The notes: generated from the sequence alone by a model not told the origin. Positions 10,452 to 19,679 are shown, counted from the stretch's first letter. The stretch is DNA of 64,000 nucleotides from Cohaesibacter celericrescens (GCF_002866925.1 NZ_PKUQ01000001.1:248001-312000); one strand, 5' to 3'. Made by a program: numbers and translations.

Positions 10452-11438
10452 CTAATTTTTTTCCATTTCTATCAAAAATTGAGCAATTGCGGCTTCAGCT
10501 GTTTCAAACTGCGACCATTCGCCCATTTGATTTCGGATCCACGTCATCTGTCTTTTGGCATAGCGACGCGTATCGCGCTTGCACAATCTGATCGCCTCTT
10601 CATAAGGCATTTCCCCACGATCAAAAGCCGAAAGATGGGCGACCCCAATCGCTTTCATGGCAGGCAAGTCTGGAGACAAACCAAGGCCCGTTAGATGAAC
10701 GGCCTCGATGATGCCGCCCAGCTCCACCATCTGATCAAAGCGATTTTCTATTTTTTGATACACTTGAGCGCGGGGTGGATTGAGCGCCAGACACAGCGCA
10801 TCTTGCGCAATGGCCGGATCTTGGCGCATATCGTCTCCAGCATGCCATTGCGCCAAAGACTTGCCAGTGGCATCCAGAATTTCCAAAGCGCGCAAAGTCC
10901 GTTGCGCATCCCCCGGCTTCAGTGTCGATGCCACCACGGGGTCTCGATCGGTCAAAATGGCATGCAGCGCTTCAGGGCTCCCCAGGCGCACCAATTCAGC
11001 GGCCCAGAAATCGCGCACCTGTTGCGGGATATCGGGCATCGCATTCAGCCCCTCAAGCAGCGCCTTAAAATAAAGTCCGGTTCCACCCACCAGAATAGGA
11101 CATTGCCCTTTGCTGCGCACATCCTTTATTGCAGCAACCGCATCATCCAGCCAACGGCCAACCGAATAACGCTCAGACGGGCTAACATAGCCATAAAGGC
11201 GATGTTCTACGTCTCCCATCTCGTCAGCGGTCGGACGCGCAGACAAGATCGACATTTGATCATAAATTTGCATGGAGTCAGCGTTGATAATTACGCCATT
11301 GACCAATTGCGCCAACTTAACCGCAAGAGAAGACTTGCCGCTGGCCGTTGGCCCCGCTATCAACACCGCAGTCGGTGCACAAGAATTTTTTGTTCCGTCC
11401 ATAATCATACGGTCTTTACAGCCTCGCACGAGAGGCAT
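10452..11438 (-). CDS. miaA: tRNA dimethylallyltransferase
   Basis: MiaA adds a dimethylallyl group to N6 of A37 in tRNAs reading UNN codons. The P-loop LIAGPTASGKSS begins about residue 27 of the longest frame. DSMQIYDQMSILSARPTADE and the VGGTGLYFKALLEGL signature follow. The start is uncertain. The ATG at 11438 has AAGGA close upstream and gives 328 residues; internal ATGs at 11408 and 11402 give lengths nearer the usual 300-316. It is divergent from serB, with starts about 20-50 bp apart. A known role of MiaA in translation-linked attenuation elsewhere makes its place upstream of the ilv attenuator notable, but this may be chance. Confidence 0.95.
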   Translation of the reverse strand: MPLVRGCKDRMIMDGTKNSCAPTAVLIAGPTASGKSSLAVKLAQLVNGVIINADSMQIYDQMSILSARPTADEMGDVEHRLYGYVSPSERYSVGRWLDDAVAAIKDVRSKGQCPILVGGTGLYFKALLEGLNAMPDIPQQVRDFWAAELVRLGSPEALHAILTDRDPVVASTLKPGDAQRTLRALEILDATGKSLAQWHAGDDMRQDPAIAQDALCLALNPPRAQVYQKIENRFDQMVELGGIIEAVHLTGLGLSPDLPAMKAIGVAHLSAFDRGEMPYEEAIRLCKRDTRRYAKRQMTWIRNQMGEWSQFETAEAAIAQFLIEMEKN

Positions 11439-11456
11439 TTATCCTTCGGGGGTTCC

Positions 11457-12350
11457 ATGTCCTTCACCTTGACCATTATCAGCGCACCCGCCAATCCTGC
11501 CGTTAGCGCCGATCTTGTGGCCAAAATCCAGGCCGCCATCAAGGTCGATACAGAGTTTGTTTGGCTTATGGAAGGGGTCGCTTGCGATTTTATCATCCCG
11601 AACCATCCCGACCTAGACAATTTATATGCCCAATTGCGCAGCCTTCTGGCGGACATTCCAGTCGACATAGCACTACAACCCAGCCAAGGACGCCGCAAAA
11701 AACTGCTTCTCGCGGATATGGACTCGACCATGATCCAGCAAGAATGCATTGACGAACTGGCCGACGAAGTGGGCCTCAAAGACAAGGTCTCTACCATCAC
11801 CGCACGTGCCATGCGCGGAGAAATCGAGTTTGAACCAGCCCTTAAAGAGCGCGTCTCGCTACTTGAAGGGCTGGACTTGTCCATCGTCGATAAATTGTTC
11901 GCCGACCGGATCACCTATACGCATGGCGGCATGGCCCTTGTCCAGACAATGAAAGCTCATGGTGCCTATTGTGCATTGGTGTCGGGTGGCTTCACGCATT
12001 TCACGTCCCGCGTTCGCGAGAAACTGGGGTTTGATGAAGACCGCGCCAATCTCCTGTTGGAAGAAAACGGTACTCTGAGCGGCAAGGTCGGCATGCCCAT
12101 TCTGGGCAAAGAAGCCAAACGCGATCGTCTGCACGCTTTGGCCCAAGAGCTCAAACTGAACCTGTCCGAAACAATGGCTGTCGGTGACGGGGCCAACGAT
12201 TTGGCCATGATCATGGATGCTGGCGCTGGCGTGGCCCTACATGCCAAACCCGCAGTCGCCGCACAGGCTGAATTCGTGATTGATCATGGCGATCTGACCG
12301 GACTTTTGTTTTTGCAGGGATATAAGGCCGAGGAATTTGTGTTGGGCTAG
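11457..12350 (+). CDS. serB: phosphoserine phosphatase
   Basis: SerB hydrolyses phosphoserine in the last step of serine synthesis. It is a HAD-superfamily enzyme. The N-terminal ~75 residues form a regulatory ACT-like domain. The catalytic motif DMDSTMIQQE follows (nucleophile Asp87, general acid Asp89), then SGGFTHFT and the C-terminal VGDGANDLAMI. I chose the ATG at 11457; the frame is open far upstream, but that part overlaps miaA on the other strand and has no similarity. Length 297 residues, normal for the family. Confidence 0.96.
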   Translation: MSFTLTIISAPANPAVSADLVAKIQAAIKVDTEFVWLMEGVACDFIIPNHPDLDNLYAQLRSLLADIPVDIALQPSQGRRKKLLLADMDSTMIQQECIDELADEVGLKDKVSTITARAMRGEIEFEPALKERVSLLEGLDLSIVDKLFADRITYTHGGMALVQTMKAHGAYCALVSGGFTHFTSRVREKLGFDEDRANLLLEENGTLSGKVGMPILGKEAKRDRLHALAQELKLNLSETMAVGDGANDLAMIMDAGAGVALHAKPAVAAQAEFVIDHGDLTGLLFLQGYKAEEFVLG

Positions 12351-12374
12351 ACGCCATCCAACGAACAAAATGAC

Positions 12375-12395
12375 GAAGGGGCCACAAGCCCCTTC
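12375..12395. terminator. hairpin between convergent serB and protease genes
   Basis: GAAGGGGC / GCCCCTTC is a perfect 8-bp stem with a CACAA loop, midway between two convergent stop codons. It has no T-run on the plus strand and only a broken one on the minus strand, so it is a weak bidirectional terminator at best. Confidence 0.5.
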
Positions 12396-12418
12396 AACCC
12401 TGTTGGGCTTTGATCGGA

Positions 12419-13981
12419 TCAATCTTTAGGAGGCAAGCCCCCCTCAGGGGCACTGTCATCAAGCTTGATCGGCACGAACACCAATTCGCCCCCATCCGGT
12501 CTTGCCAAAAGAAACACTATGGTGCTTTTGCCTTCTGCCTTGAGCGTTTCTACGCGTTTCACAACGCTCTGAGGTGTCGAGACTATTTCCTGATTGATCT
12601 CAACGATTACCATTCCGGTCTGGATGCCCTTTTGACCTGCGAGGCTGTGCGGCTCTACTTCATGCACAACAACGCCTTCAACGCTGTCTCCAAGATTGTG
12701 TTTTCTGCGTTCAGCGGGTGTCAGCTCAGACAAAGACATTCCAAACAAGCGGCTTAGTTTATCCGCATTTTTGGCGATTGGCACCTTGCTTTCACTGGCT
12801 TCCAAATGGCCTGCAACCACTGACAAGGCCATAAGCTGACCTTTACGGTAAAACTCAACCTCAACCTCGGCACCAATAGTCGTCTCGGCAACAAAGCGAG
12901 TCAAATCCCTCACCTCACTGACAGCTTCCCCCCCATACCGGACAATAACATCGCCGGGCTTCAAACCGGCTTTCTCTGCAGGACCGGCCTCATTCACCCA
13001 AGCAATCAACACCCCACGCGCATCACTCAATCCCAGCCCTTCAGCCAGATCTTCAGACACTTGTTGAATCCGGATACCAAGCCAGCCACGCCGCGTCTCA
13101 CCAAACTCTTTCAATTGTGTAACAACACGGCTGGTAATATCGGCAGGAATGGCAAAGCCCAGTCCAATTGAGGCCCCACTTGGGGAAATAATTGCGGTAT
13201 TCACCCCGACCACGTTGCCATACATGTCAAACAACGGGCCACCAGAATTGCCGCGATTGATGGCAGCGTCGGTCTGAATAAAGCTATCATACGGCCCGGT
13301 ATTGATATTACGATTGCGCGCAGAAACAATACCAATAGAGACAGACCCACCCAAACCAAACGGGTTACCAATGGCCATAACCCAATCGCCGACACGCACG
13401 TCCTTTTCCAAACCGAAGGGAACTGTGGACAGCGGCTTCGGCGTATCCACTTTAAGCAGAGCCAGATCGGTCTTGGTATCGCGACCTACGATTTCGGCGT
13501 CATACTGGCCTCCATCAGAAAATTTAACACGGATCTTATCCGCTCCGGCAATCACATGATTGTTGGTGACGATCAGGCCAGACGCATCGATAACAAACCC
13601 TGAGCCGAGTGACTGTACACTGCGCTTTCGTCCCCCCTCTTCCTGATTTTTCTCAAAGAAATCTTCGAAAAAATCCTGAAAAGGCGACCCGTCAGGCACT
13701 TTGGGTAGAGGTATACTGTCTTTGCTGTCCACCAATGATCGGGTTGAAATATTCACCACCGCTGGAATCAGCCGCTCTGCAAGGTCGGCCACACTTTTAG
13801 GCCCCATAGATGTCTGATGAGGCATTTGGCCGGACGCGGCCTGCCCCTGCTCTGCATCTTTCGCATCCACATCGCACGGTAGGCCAGCCATCACCGCAAG
13901 AGCAATGGTACCACCTATGAGGCCAAAGCGTCGCAGACCATGAGCGCAATGTGACAATCGCTCCAAAACCAACATCAACAT
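12419..13981 (-). CDS. periplasmic Do/DegP-type serine protease (HtrA family)
   Basis: A periplasmic protease-chaperone that degrades misfolded envelope proteins. The 520-residue protein has an N-terminal signal segment (about residues 15-40). The trypsin-like domain carries the full triad: His142 in TNNHVIAG, Asp172 in TKTDLALL and Ser246 in RGNSGGPLF. Two PDZ domains follow (about 295-385 and 405-500). It lies downstream of hflK-hflC-DUF2065 on the same strand but behind a terminator, so it probably has its own promoter. The start at 13981 has GAGGAAAG upstream. It could be called degP, degQ or mucD; I do not choose. Confidence 0.94.
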   Translation of the reverse strand: MLMLVLERLSHCAHGLRRFGLIGGTIALAVMAGLPCDVDAKDAEQGQAASGQMPHQTSMGPKSVADLAERLIPAVVNISTRSLVDSKDSIPLPKVPDGSPFQDFFEDFFEKNQEEGGRKRSVQSLGSGFVIDASGLIVTNNHVIAGADKIRVKFSDGGQYDAEIVGRDTKTDLALLKVDTPKPLSTVPFGLEKDVRVGDWVMAIGNPFGLGGSVSIGIVSARNRNINTGPYDSFIQTDAAINRGNSGGPLFDMYGNVVGVNTAIISPSGASIGLGFAIPADITSRVVTQLKEFGETRRGWLGIRIQQVSEDLAEGLGLSDARGVLIAWVNEAGPAEKAGLKPGDVIVRYGGEAVSEVRDLTRFVAETTIGAEVEVEFYRKGQLMALSVVAGHLEASESKVPIAKNADKLSRLFGMSLSELTPAERRKHNLGDSVEGVVVHEVEPHSLAGQKGIQTGMVIVEINQEIVSTPQSVVKRVETLKAEGKSTIVFLLARPDGGELVFVPIKLDDSAPEGGLPPKD

Positions 13982-14069
13982 TTCGGCTTTCCTCTCCCGA
14001 CACCAAAGGCGTGATTTCTCAACTCAAAAAGCAAGAGCATACACAAACTAACATATTGCGCGTAGTAGG

Positions 14070-14111
14070 CATAAAAAACGCCCCATTGTGCAAGATGACA
14101 AAGGGGCGTTT
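14070..14111 (-). terminator. intrinsic terminator after hflK-hflC-DUF2065
   Basis: AAACGCCCC and GGGGCGTTT form a 9-bp stem around an 18-base loop. Read on the minus strand the stem is followed by a run of Ts (14070-14077). It closes the hflK operon just past the DUF2065 stop. Confidence 0.8.
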
Positions 14112-14133
14112 AAACAACAAATCTGCAAGATGA

Positions 14134-14322
14134 TCAGGCTCTTACCATCCAGACAATACCGACACCGATCGCCATTGCCAGCAAACCACCGACACGCAAA
14201 TTGCTTCCCGGTATTGTGGCAACCTCAATCATCATCCGTTTCATCGACTCTGGCAGGAGGGCATATAACAACCCTTCGATGACAAGAACCAAACCAACCG
14301 CCGCTAGGAAATCAGACATCAA
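14134..14322 (-). CDS. DUF2065 (YjeT-like) small membrane protein
   Basis: A 62-residue protein with two hydrophobic segments (about 4-22 and 42-60) separated by a short basic and acidic loop. It matches the DUF2065/YjeT family. Genes of this family commonly follow hflC, as here (70 bp downstream), which supports the call. Function unknown; a role with the HflKC membrane complex is inference from context. Confidence 0.85.
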   Translation of the reverse strand: MMSDFLAAVGLVLVIEGLLYALLPESMKRMMIEVATIPGSNLRVGGLLAMAIGVGIVWMVRA

Positions 14323-14390
14323 AGCCCACTTTCTCCCTATGCAGCTGATAAAGCCCCCTTCCCCTTAGGCGGAGAGAGGAGGCTTCAGCA

Positions 14391-15272
14391 TTATTGGGCA
14401 GTTTTTTCCGAAGGAACAGATCCACTGAAGTAGTTGAAGAACTCTCCATCGGGCGACAGCACAAGGCGTGTGTCTCCATTGGAAAGGCTTCTCTCATAGG
14501 CCTGCATCGTGCGATAGAATTCAAAGAATCCCGTGTTTTTGCCATAGGCTGCAGCAAAGATACCGTTACGTTCCGCATCACCTTCACCGCGTGTGATTTC
14601 TGAGTCGCGACGCGCATTAGCAACAATCACCGTTGCGTTACGATCAGCAATCGAACGGATCTGCAAAGCCAACTGCTCACCGTCAGCACGAATACCGTTG
14701 GCTTCCTGTTGGCGTTCTGTCTGCATCTGACGATACACCGCTTCGGAGTTTTCTTTTGGCAGATCTGCGCGACGCACGCGGAAATCGACCACTTCAACAC
14801 CAAGACGGGCAGCTTTGTCATTCACAGCAACACGAATGGCTTCCACCAACAGATCACGCTTGTCACGAACGATTTCCTGAAAATCAAAATCGGCCGCCAC
14901 ATCGCGCAGGGACGAGCCCATAAAGCCGCTGAGTTGGCTTTCAAAGTTCGGAATGAACTTGGCTTTCTGTTTGAACAGGATGGGGTCTGTGATTTTGTAA
15001 CGCGTGAAAGAATCGATCAGCAGGCGCTTTTTATCAGACGCGATGACTTCGCGTGCAGACTCTTCAAGATAGCGTGCGCGTTTGTCGATATATTCCACGT
15101 TCTGGATGAAAGGCACTTTTACATAAAGACCAGGTTCTTGCACGGCCCGCTCAATACGGCCAAACTGCGTAATCACAGCTTGCTCATATGGATAGACAAT
15201 AAACACCGAGCTAAGCCCCACCACAGCAACAACAGCTGCGATGATAAGGGAAAGAATTGCTTTACCGGACAT
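14391..15272 (-). CDS. hflC: HflC, SPFH/band-7 membrane protein
   Basis: HflC partners with HflK to form a large cage in the inner membrane that surrounds and modulates the FtsH protease. The 293-residue protein has one N-terminal membrane segment (about 5-26, followed by IVYPYEQAVITQFG). A band-7 domain and a helical C-terminal part with GEGDAERNGIFAAAYGK follow. The start lies 2 bp after the hflK stop, so the two are translationally linked. Confidence 0.96.
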   Translation of the reverse strand: MSGKAILSLIIAAVVAVVGLSSVFIVYPYEQAVITQFGRIERAVQEPGLYVKVPFIQNVEYIDKRARYLEESAREVIASDKKRLLIDSFTRYKITDPILFKQKAKFIPNFESQLSGFMGSSLRDVAADFDFQEIVRDKRDLLVEAIRVAVNDKAARLGVEVVDFRVRRADLPKENSEAVYRQMQTERQQEANGIRADGEQLALQIRSIADRNATVIVANARRDSEITRGEGDAERNGIFAAAYGKNTGFFEFYRTMQAYERSLSNGDTRLVLSPDGEFFNYFSGSVPSEKTAQ

Positions 15273-15274
15273 AA

Positions 15275-16411
15275 TCAGTTCCCCGCCTTTTTCGTCAGTT
15301 CATTAAGGGGCAAATACGGCACGACACCTTGGGAGCCGGCACCTTTGCTATCAAGAATGATCTTCTCGGAATTGCCCATAACTTTTTCCATGGTCTCCAG
15401 ATAAAGACGCTTGCGTGTGATTTCTGGCGCTTTTTCATATTCGCCAAGAACGTTCAAGAAACGCTCTGCTTGACCGCGGGCTTCTGCAACGGTCTGCTCA
15501 CGATACGCATTGGCAGCTTCCAAAATCTGAGCAGACTGACCTTTTGCTTCTGGCACAACCTTGTTGGCATAAGCTTGAGCTTCGTTCTGCATGCGCACAT
15601 TATCCGCCTTGGCAGCCTGCACATCACGGAACGCATCAATCACCTGTTCTGGGGGCTCCACGCCCTGAAGCTGAACCTGCACGATCGCAATACCCGATTG
15701 GTATTTATCGAGCATGGCTTGCGTCAGTTCTTCTGCAGCACGCTGAACGGCAACACGGTCACCGGTCTGGATCTCATCCATATTGTTGCGACCAACGATC
15801 TCACGCATGGCGCTTTCAGCCACTTGTTTGACGGCCACTTCAGGATTGTCAATATTGAAAAGATATTGCTCTGGATCCTTGATGTTCCACTGCACTTTGA
15901 AATCAACATCAATGATGTTTTCATCACCGGTCAACATCAGGCTTTCTTCAGGCACATCCTGCCTGCGAATGCCGCGCTGGGATGCAGATTCACGCGTCCC
16001 AATGGTAATATCACGAATCTGGGTCACATTGACCTTTTCAACACGACCAATTGGATATGGGAAATTATAGTTCAAACCCGGGCTAGAAACGCCGACCGCT
16101 TCGCCGAGCAACAATTCAACCCCAAGCTCTTCCTGAGCAACGGTGTAAAAACCAGTTACCATCCAGATTGCCACGGCACCGGCAGCCAAAAGGCCAATAC
16201 CTTTGGCACCCAGAGAACCGCCACCGGATCCACCGCCGCCAGGGAAAACCTGACGCAGGCGCTCTTGGCCTTTTCGGATCAAATCTTCCAGATCAGGAGC
16301 ATTGGGACCCTGATTTTGAGGGCCTTGACCCCATGGACCGCCATTCTTGCCGCCGCCGTTGCCCCAAGGGCCACCGCCGTCGCCACCACCGTTCTGATTG
16401 CTCCAAGGCAT
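15275..16411 (-). CDS. hflK: HflK, SPFH/band-7 membrane protein
   Basis: HflK is the second subunit of the HflKC regulator of FtsH. The 378-residue protein starts with a typical Gly/Asn/Pro-rich cytoplasmic segment (residues 1-65). One membrane segment (about 73-93), the band-7 domain and a helical tail with EARGQAERFLNVL follow. folA lies upstream on the same strand, an arrangement seen in many alphaproteobacteria, but here with a 500-bp gap. Confidence 0.96.
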   Translation of the reverse strand: MPWSNQNGGGDGGGPWGNGGGKNGGPWGQGPQNQGPNAPDLEDLIRKGQERLRQVFPGGGGSGGGSLGAKGIGLLAAGAVAIWMVTGFYTVAQEELGVELLLGEAVGVSSPGLNYNFPYPIGRVEKVNVTQIRDITIGTRESASQRGIRRQDVPEESLMLTGDENIIDVDFKVQWNIKDPEQYLFNIDNPEVAVKQVAESAMREIVGRNNMDEIQTGDRVAVQRAAEELTQAMLDKYQSGIAIVQVQLQGVEPPEQVIDAFRDVQAAKADNVRMQNEAQAYANKVVPEAKGQSAQILEAANAYREQTVAEARGQAERFLNVLGEYEKAPEITRKRLYLETMEKVMGNSEKIILDSKGAGSQGVVPYLPLNELTKKAGN

Positions 16412-16917
16412 AGTCTATCCTTATTCTTGAGCGTTTCCATACTGTCTTGACTTATCAAGACGACAAGGGAACGCCATGTTTCAATAGGTTGCAGCAATTT
16501 TCGCGATTTCTCGCCCATCAAAATTGCCCGAGACACCCGTTGAGCTGCTTTTAGCCCACAAACCGTAACATGACCGTAAACAGGTCTTAAATTAATATGG
16601 CATCGGCCACACAAGTCGCAAACGCCACTTTGATGACAAGGTGGGAAGCAAGCGCCGCAAAATCAAGAGCTAACTGGCCTTTTCTGCGCGCAAACTCGAT
16701 TTACCTGAGGAAAGCACGCTTCAATCGGCAATTTGATGTCTATAGCCCCACTGTTTGCAACAAAACAGCATCAATTACGCACACTGAAGCCCCCGCCCCA
16801 CACGCGGTACCATGACATGCCATGCATTGCCAGAGGCACCATCTCCTGCTTCTCTGGTAAAGTAGATGCGCCTTCCCTAACGCAGGAAAAGCGGATCTAG
16901 ATAGACAAGACCAAGCC
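16412..16917. other. intergenic region folA-hflK, no gene recognised
   Basis: About 500 bases with no supportable gene. Short open frames exist on both strands (for example 16597-16815 plus and 16740-16949 minus), but they lack ribosome sites, family resemblance and coding bias. The hflK promoter must lie here. A weak match to the flagellar motif (GCGCAAACTCG near 16687) is probably chance. Confidence 0.5.
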
Positions 16918-17448
16918 TTAAGAACGCCTCTGACGTTCATACACGACAAAACTCATCGCAGCGCTGTCATTCTCGCCCTGCACGGCCTCTTGGCGCGACG
17001 TTTCGTGCCAAATGGCTTCATCAATGGCCGGCAAATGCGTATCACCCTGAGGCTCTGCATGAATATGCGTCACATACAAGCGATCGGCTTTGTCCCAAAG
17101 AGCGTTATAGATCGTGCCACCACCGATAACAGCGATCTCATCAACACCATCCAGCAAGGCCTGAGCTCGGGATTGCGACAGTGCATCTTCAACAGATGGC
17201 ACCAAGACAACACCATCAGCAGAAAAAGCTTGATCGGCTGTGACCACAAAATTGACCCTTCCGGGCAAAGCGCGCCCAATGGATTGAAAGGTGCGGCGCC
17301 CCATGATGATTGGTTTGCCCATCGTCATCGCCTTGAAACGTTTGAGATCGCTCGAAACATGCCAAGGCATCCCATTGTCCTTGCCAATGACGCCATTGTC
17401 AGCGACCGCATAGTGAAACACCAGTTTGGGTTCATCGTTCAAAGTCAT
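16918..17448 (-). CDS. folA: dihydrofolate reductase
   Basis: FolA reduces dihydrofolate to tetrahydrofolate with NADPH and so recycles folate used by ThyA. The 176-residue protein shows YAVADNGVIGKDNGMPWHVSSDLKRF near the N terminus. GRRTFQSIGRALPGR and the C-terminal IGGGTIYNAL and YVTHIHAEPQGDTHLP follow, all standard. I chose the ATG at 17448; an upstream in-frame ATG at 17490 would add a Cys/Gly-rich stretch with no family match. thyA, often adjacent to folA, is 37 kb away here beyond the flagellar locus. Confidence 0.94.
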   Translation of the reverse strand: MTLNDEPKLVFHYAVADNGVIGKDNGMPWHVSSDLKRFKAMTMGKPIIMGRRTFQSIGRALPGRVNFVVTADQAFSADGVVLVPSVEDALSQSRAQALLDGVDEIAVIGGGTIYNALWDKADRLYVTHIHAEPQGDTHLPAIDEAIWHETSRQEAVQGENDSAAMSFVVYERQRRS

Positions 17449-18009
17449 GCCAATACCTGCAATCAGACAGCCACAACACCCGCAACACACGGATGAGAGA
17501 CACAGTTAGTGAGTTCAAAGTCGCCAGTTCCAAAGCGCTGATTTGCGCCACCCTCATGGGCACAGCCTCCGCAATATCAAACAGCCGAGATTACCCCAAA
17601 GTCCATTCACGGACTGAAATATCATCATCGGCGTAAGATCGCGACGAAAAAAACATCCATAAGTGCGGGACATCTGGCTTTGTCGCAGCAAAGATCGAGT
17701 GAGACCACCAAATATCAAACCGACCTCGACCGCGCGGCCCCCTACGCATAGGTTACACACGCCAACGCCCACCCATACGAATAATGAACCATCTCATTTC
17801 GTTTTGGCGATAGCGGAGCCACACCTTCGGCCATCATGGCCATTGTTGATCAACTCACGGGTAAACTTTTGGCAGGTAGGGCGCTATTATCATAGCGTTA
17901 GTTTCGAAAATACTCAGGTTTGTATATATATCTATGAAACGAAAGAATGCTTTCAATGCAGACTGTTGAGGGCAAGGCTTTTAATGAAAGCCGTTTTTCT
18001 TTACTCGCT
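17449..18009. other. intergenic region folA-ftcR
   Basis: About 560 bases with no convincing protein gene. The folA promoter should lie near its left end. The right end holds a hairpin-rich stretch that ends in a plus-strand intrinsic terminator, listed separately as a possible small RNA. Confidence 0.5.
17882..18000 (+). ncRNA. candidate small RNA ending in an intrinsic terminator
   Basis: A plus-strand terminator-like hairpin (GGCTTT-TAATG-AAAGCC, 17976-17992, then GTTTTTCTTT) has no plus-strand gene before it. About 80 bases upstream there is another stem-loop, CGCTAT-TATC-ATAGCG (17882-17897), and a GTTTC/GAAAC pairing between. The minus strand lacks a T-run at this hairpin, so it is not an ideal ftcR terminator. 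No clear promoter was found. The call rests on structure alone. Confidence 0.3.
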
Positions 18010-18696
18010 TTAGGCATTTTCCAATCCGCTTTTGAACATATAGCCAAGATACCGTTTGGAATCGATCGGATCATATCCCAAACGCACTTTCAGTTTTTTG
18101 CGCAACTTGCTGATATGACTTTCAACGACGGTTTCTTCAACCCCCTCGTTGAGGAGACCATAGACGGCGTTATAGATCTGGGCTCGACTGACACGGCGTT
18201 CTTGGTTTTTAAACAAAAATTCTAAGATGCGCCGTTCACGTCTCGGGAGTTCAAGAATCTCACCACCGATTTCAGGTGCTCTTCCATCAAAAAATACACG
18301 AATATTTCCCTCCGGCAGCATATCTTTCAGCTCTCCTGTTCGGCGACGTATAGCAGCAGCTCTCACCAGAATTTCCCTGACGTGAACAGGCTTACGCACA
18401 ACATCGTCTACTCCAGCGGCAAATAGATTAAGCGTTAATTCAAGTGATGATGTATCGTTGAGCGCAATTACCGGAGTGTTCTTGCATCTTTTTCGTATCA
18501 ACCCCGGATAATTTACCCTTCTTTCGCAATCCCCCAAAAGAAAGGCTTCCACAGATCCAATATCTGTTTCTGATATACTGGTCACCCAGCTATCAAATTC
18601 TTGCGGCATGATCCCAATAGATGCCACACCTTCGCGCTCAAATCCTGAAGTGTATCCTTCAGCTACAATACCACGATTATCAATTATAACTATCAT
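18010..18696 (-). CDS. ftcR: FtcR/Rem-type flagellar transcriptional regulator
   Basis: An OmpR-family regulator of 228 residues with an N-terminal receiver-like domain (about 1-115) and a C-terminal winged helix (about 130-225, ending SKRYLGYMFKSGLENA). It resembles FtcR of Brucella and Rem of Sinorhizobium, master activators of flagellar genes. The receiver is atypical. The acidic pair is reduced (VIIDNRG) and the usual phospho-Asp strand reads VEAFLLGD, while the Lys in VRKPVH is kept. I chose the ATG at 18696 because family members start with MIV-I/V-D; an upstream ATG at 18744 adds an unrelated tail. It heads the flagellar locus on the minus strand. Confidence 0.88.
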   Translation of the reverse strand: MIVIIDNRGIVAEGYTSGFEREGVASIGIMPQEFDSWVTSISETDIGSVEAFLLGDCERRVNYPGLIRKRCKNTPVIALNDTSSLELTLNLFAAGVDDVVRKPVHVREILVRAAAIRRRTGELKDMLPEGNIRVFFDGRAPEIGGEILELPRRERRILEFLFKNQERRVSRAQIYNAVYGLLNEGVEETVVESHISKLRKKLKVRLGYDPIDSKRYLGYMFKSGLENA

Positions 18697-19679
18697 CGTA
18701 ATACTCCCTCTTGCTGCCAATAGGAATATTTCAAATCGGCGCAAGCGTCATTACAAATCTGATAGATATAGAGGGGAAATAGAAATCTCTGGAAATAAAT
18801 TTAAAACTTGGGAAGCAAATTTTTAGCTGAATTATGAATAGATATGCATAAATATAGCGAAAGATTTAAACTAACTTCTCGATAGCCAATAATTAAGCGA
18901 AATTTATAGCCAGACTTTCCAAGAGTTTTATATTCCCAGTTCCGTTTGATTTCAAGAATGGAGACTGTACTTGGTAAATCGGCATTTGATGAATAAGAAT
19001 CGCGATCCAGATTTGCTATACAATTCAATGGATTATAGTATTTTAGAATTATTGAAAGTGTTAACAAATGGAGATAGCACGGTTCCAGATCAAGTTGTAC
19101 CAACAAGCGTCAGTTGATCTGAGGTAGATTTATCGTTCAAATCCACCGGGCTTTATGATTGAGGGTGCCCACCCTTTAACATCTCGGCCTCAGCCTGCCG
19201 CAGCTAAAACGAATAACTGCCCGCCACCGAAAAACGAGACCTCAAGATATATTTGGAAACATTGAGCCTTAACTCGACATGGATATATGGCCTAGGCTTG
19301 GTGGGATAGATTAACCCGTTGCTGTGAAGCAGGGCGTCCTTGCCCAAACAAACCGATACCACCAGAATAATAAACAGCTGTCATAATTGACACTATCCGT
19401 TTTTTCGGGCTGCCACCTGGCTCTGATACCTGCGTAGGTTGGCCAACAGGAGCAAACCTTAGAGTTATTCTCCAAACCTGTTCGTGGGCAACAATTGGAT
19501 CAAAGACACAAATCATTACCCACATAAGGACAGGCTAAAAAACGACAACTGGGCAACGCGGGAGACATATCGCACCGACTAACATCAAATAGGCTCTGAT
19601 CGCCTGTTTGGTTTGGAAGAGTGCCATCCCGCAATTGGGCACATTGGAGGCTCCATATAATTTGCATAAACAGACCGGC
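18697..19679. other. long intergenic region between flgI and ftcR
   Basis: Nearly 1 kb with no supportable gene. The half next to ftcR (about 18745-19075) is strongly A+T-rich, in contrast to the flanks, and should contain the ftcR promoter. In rhizobia and Brucella the ftcR/rem promoter is repressed by the AT-tract-binding protein MucR, so an MucR-type target is possible (inference). The other half (19140-19679) has ordinary composition and holds only a frame at 19292-19525 (minus, 77 codons) without recognisable similarity. Confidence 0.5.

Noticed and set aside
10695..11456. 5' extension of the serB frame (about 250 codons)
   Set aside because: It runs antisense through miaA and lacks similarity. 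A ribosome site and the ACT domain start fit the ATG at 11457.
15329..16450. Plus-strand frame of 373 codons
   Set aside because: Antisense shadow of hflK; the sequence is Phe/His/Thr-rich with no domain.
16687..16697. GCGCAAACTCG, a partial match to the flagellar motif before hflK
   Set aside because: Only a half-site in a non-flagellar gap. Noted because it shows that weak matches occur by chance.
17554..18013. Short frames in the folA-ftcR gap on both strands
   Set aside because: No start signals or similarity; one of them overlaps the putative terminator.
18801..19106. 101-codon minus-strand frame upstream of ftcR
   Set aside because: Made of A+T-rich intergenic DNA, with Leu/Ile/Asn/Tyr composition expected by chance and no ribosome site or similarity.
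19292..19525. 77-codon minus-strand frame downstream of the ftcR promoter region
   Set aside because: Composition looks more protein-like than other intergenic frames, but I found no family, ribosome site or operon context. It could be a gene remnant.
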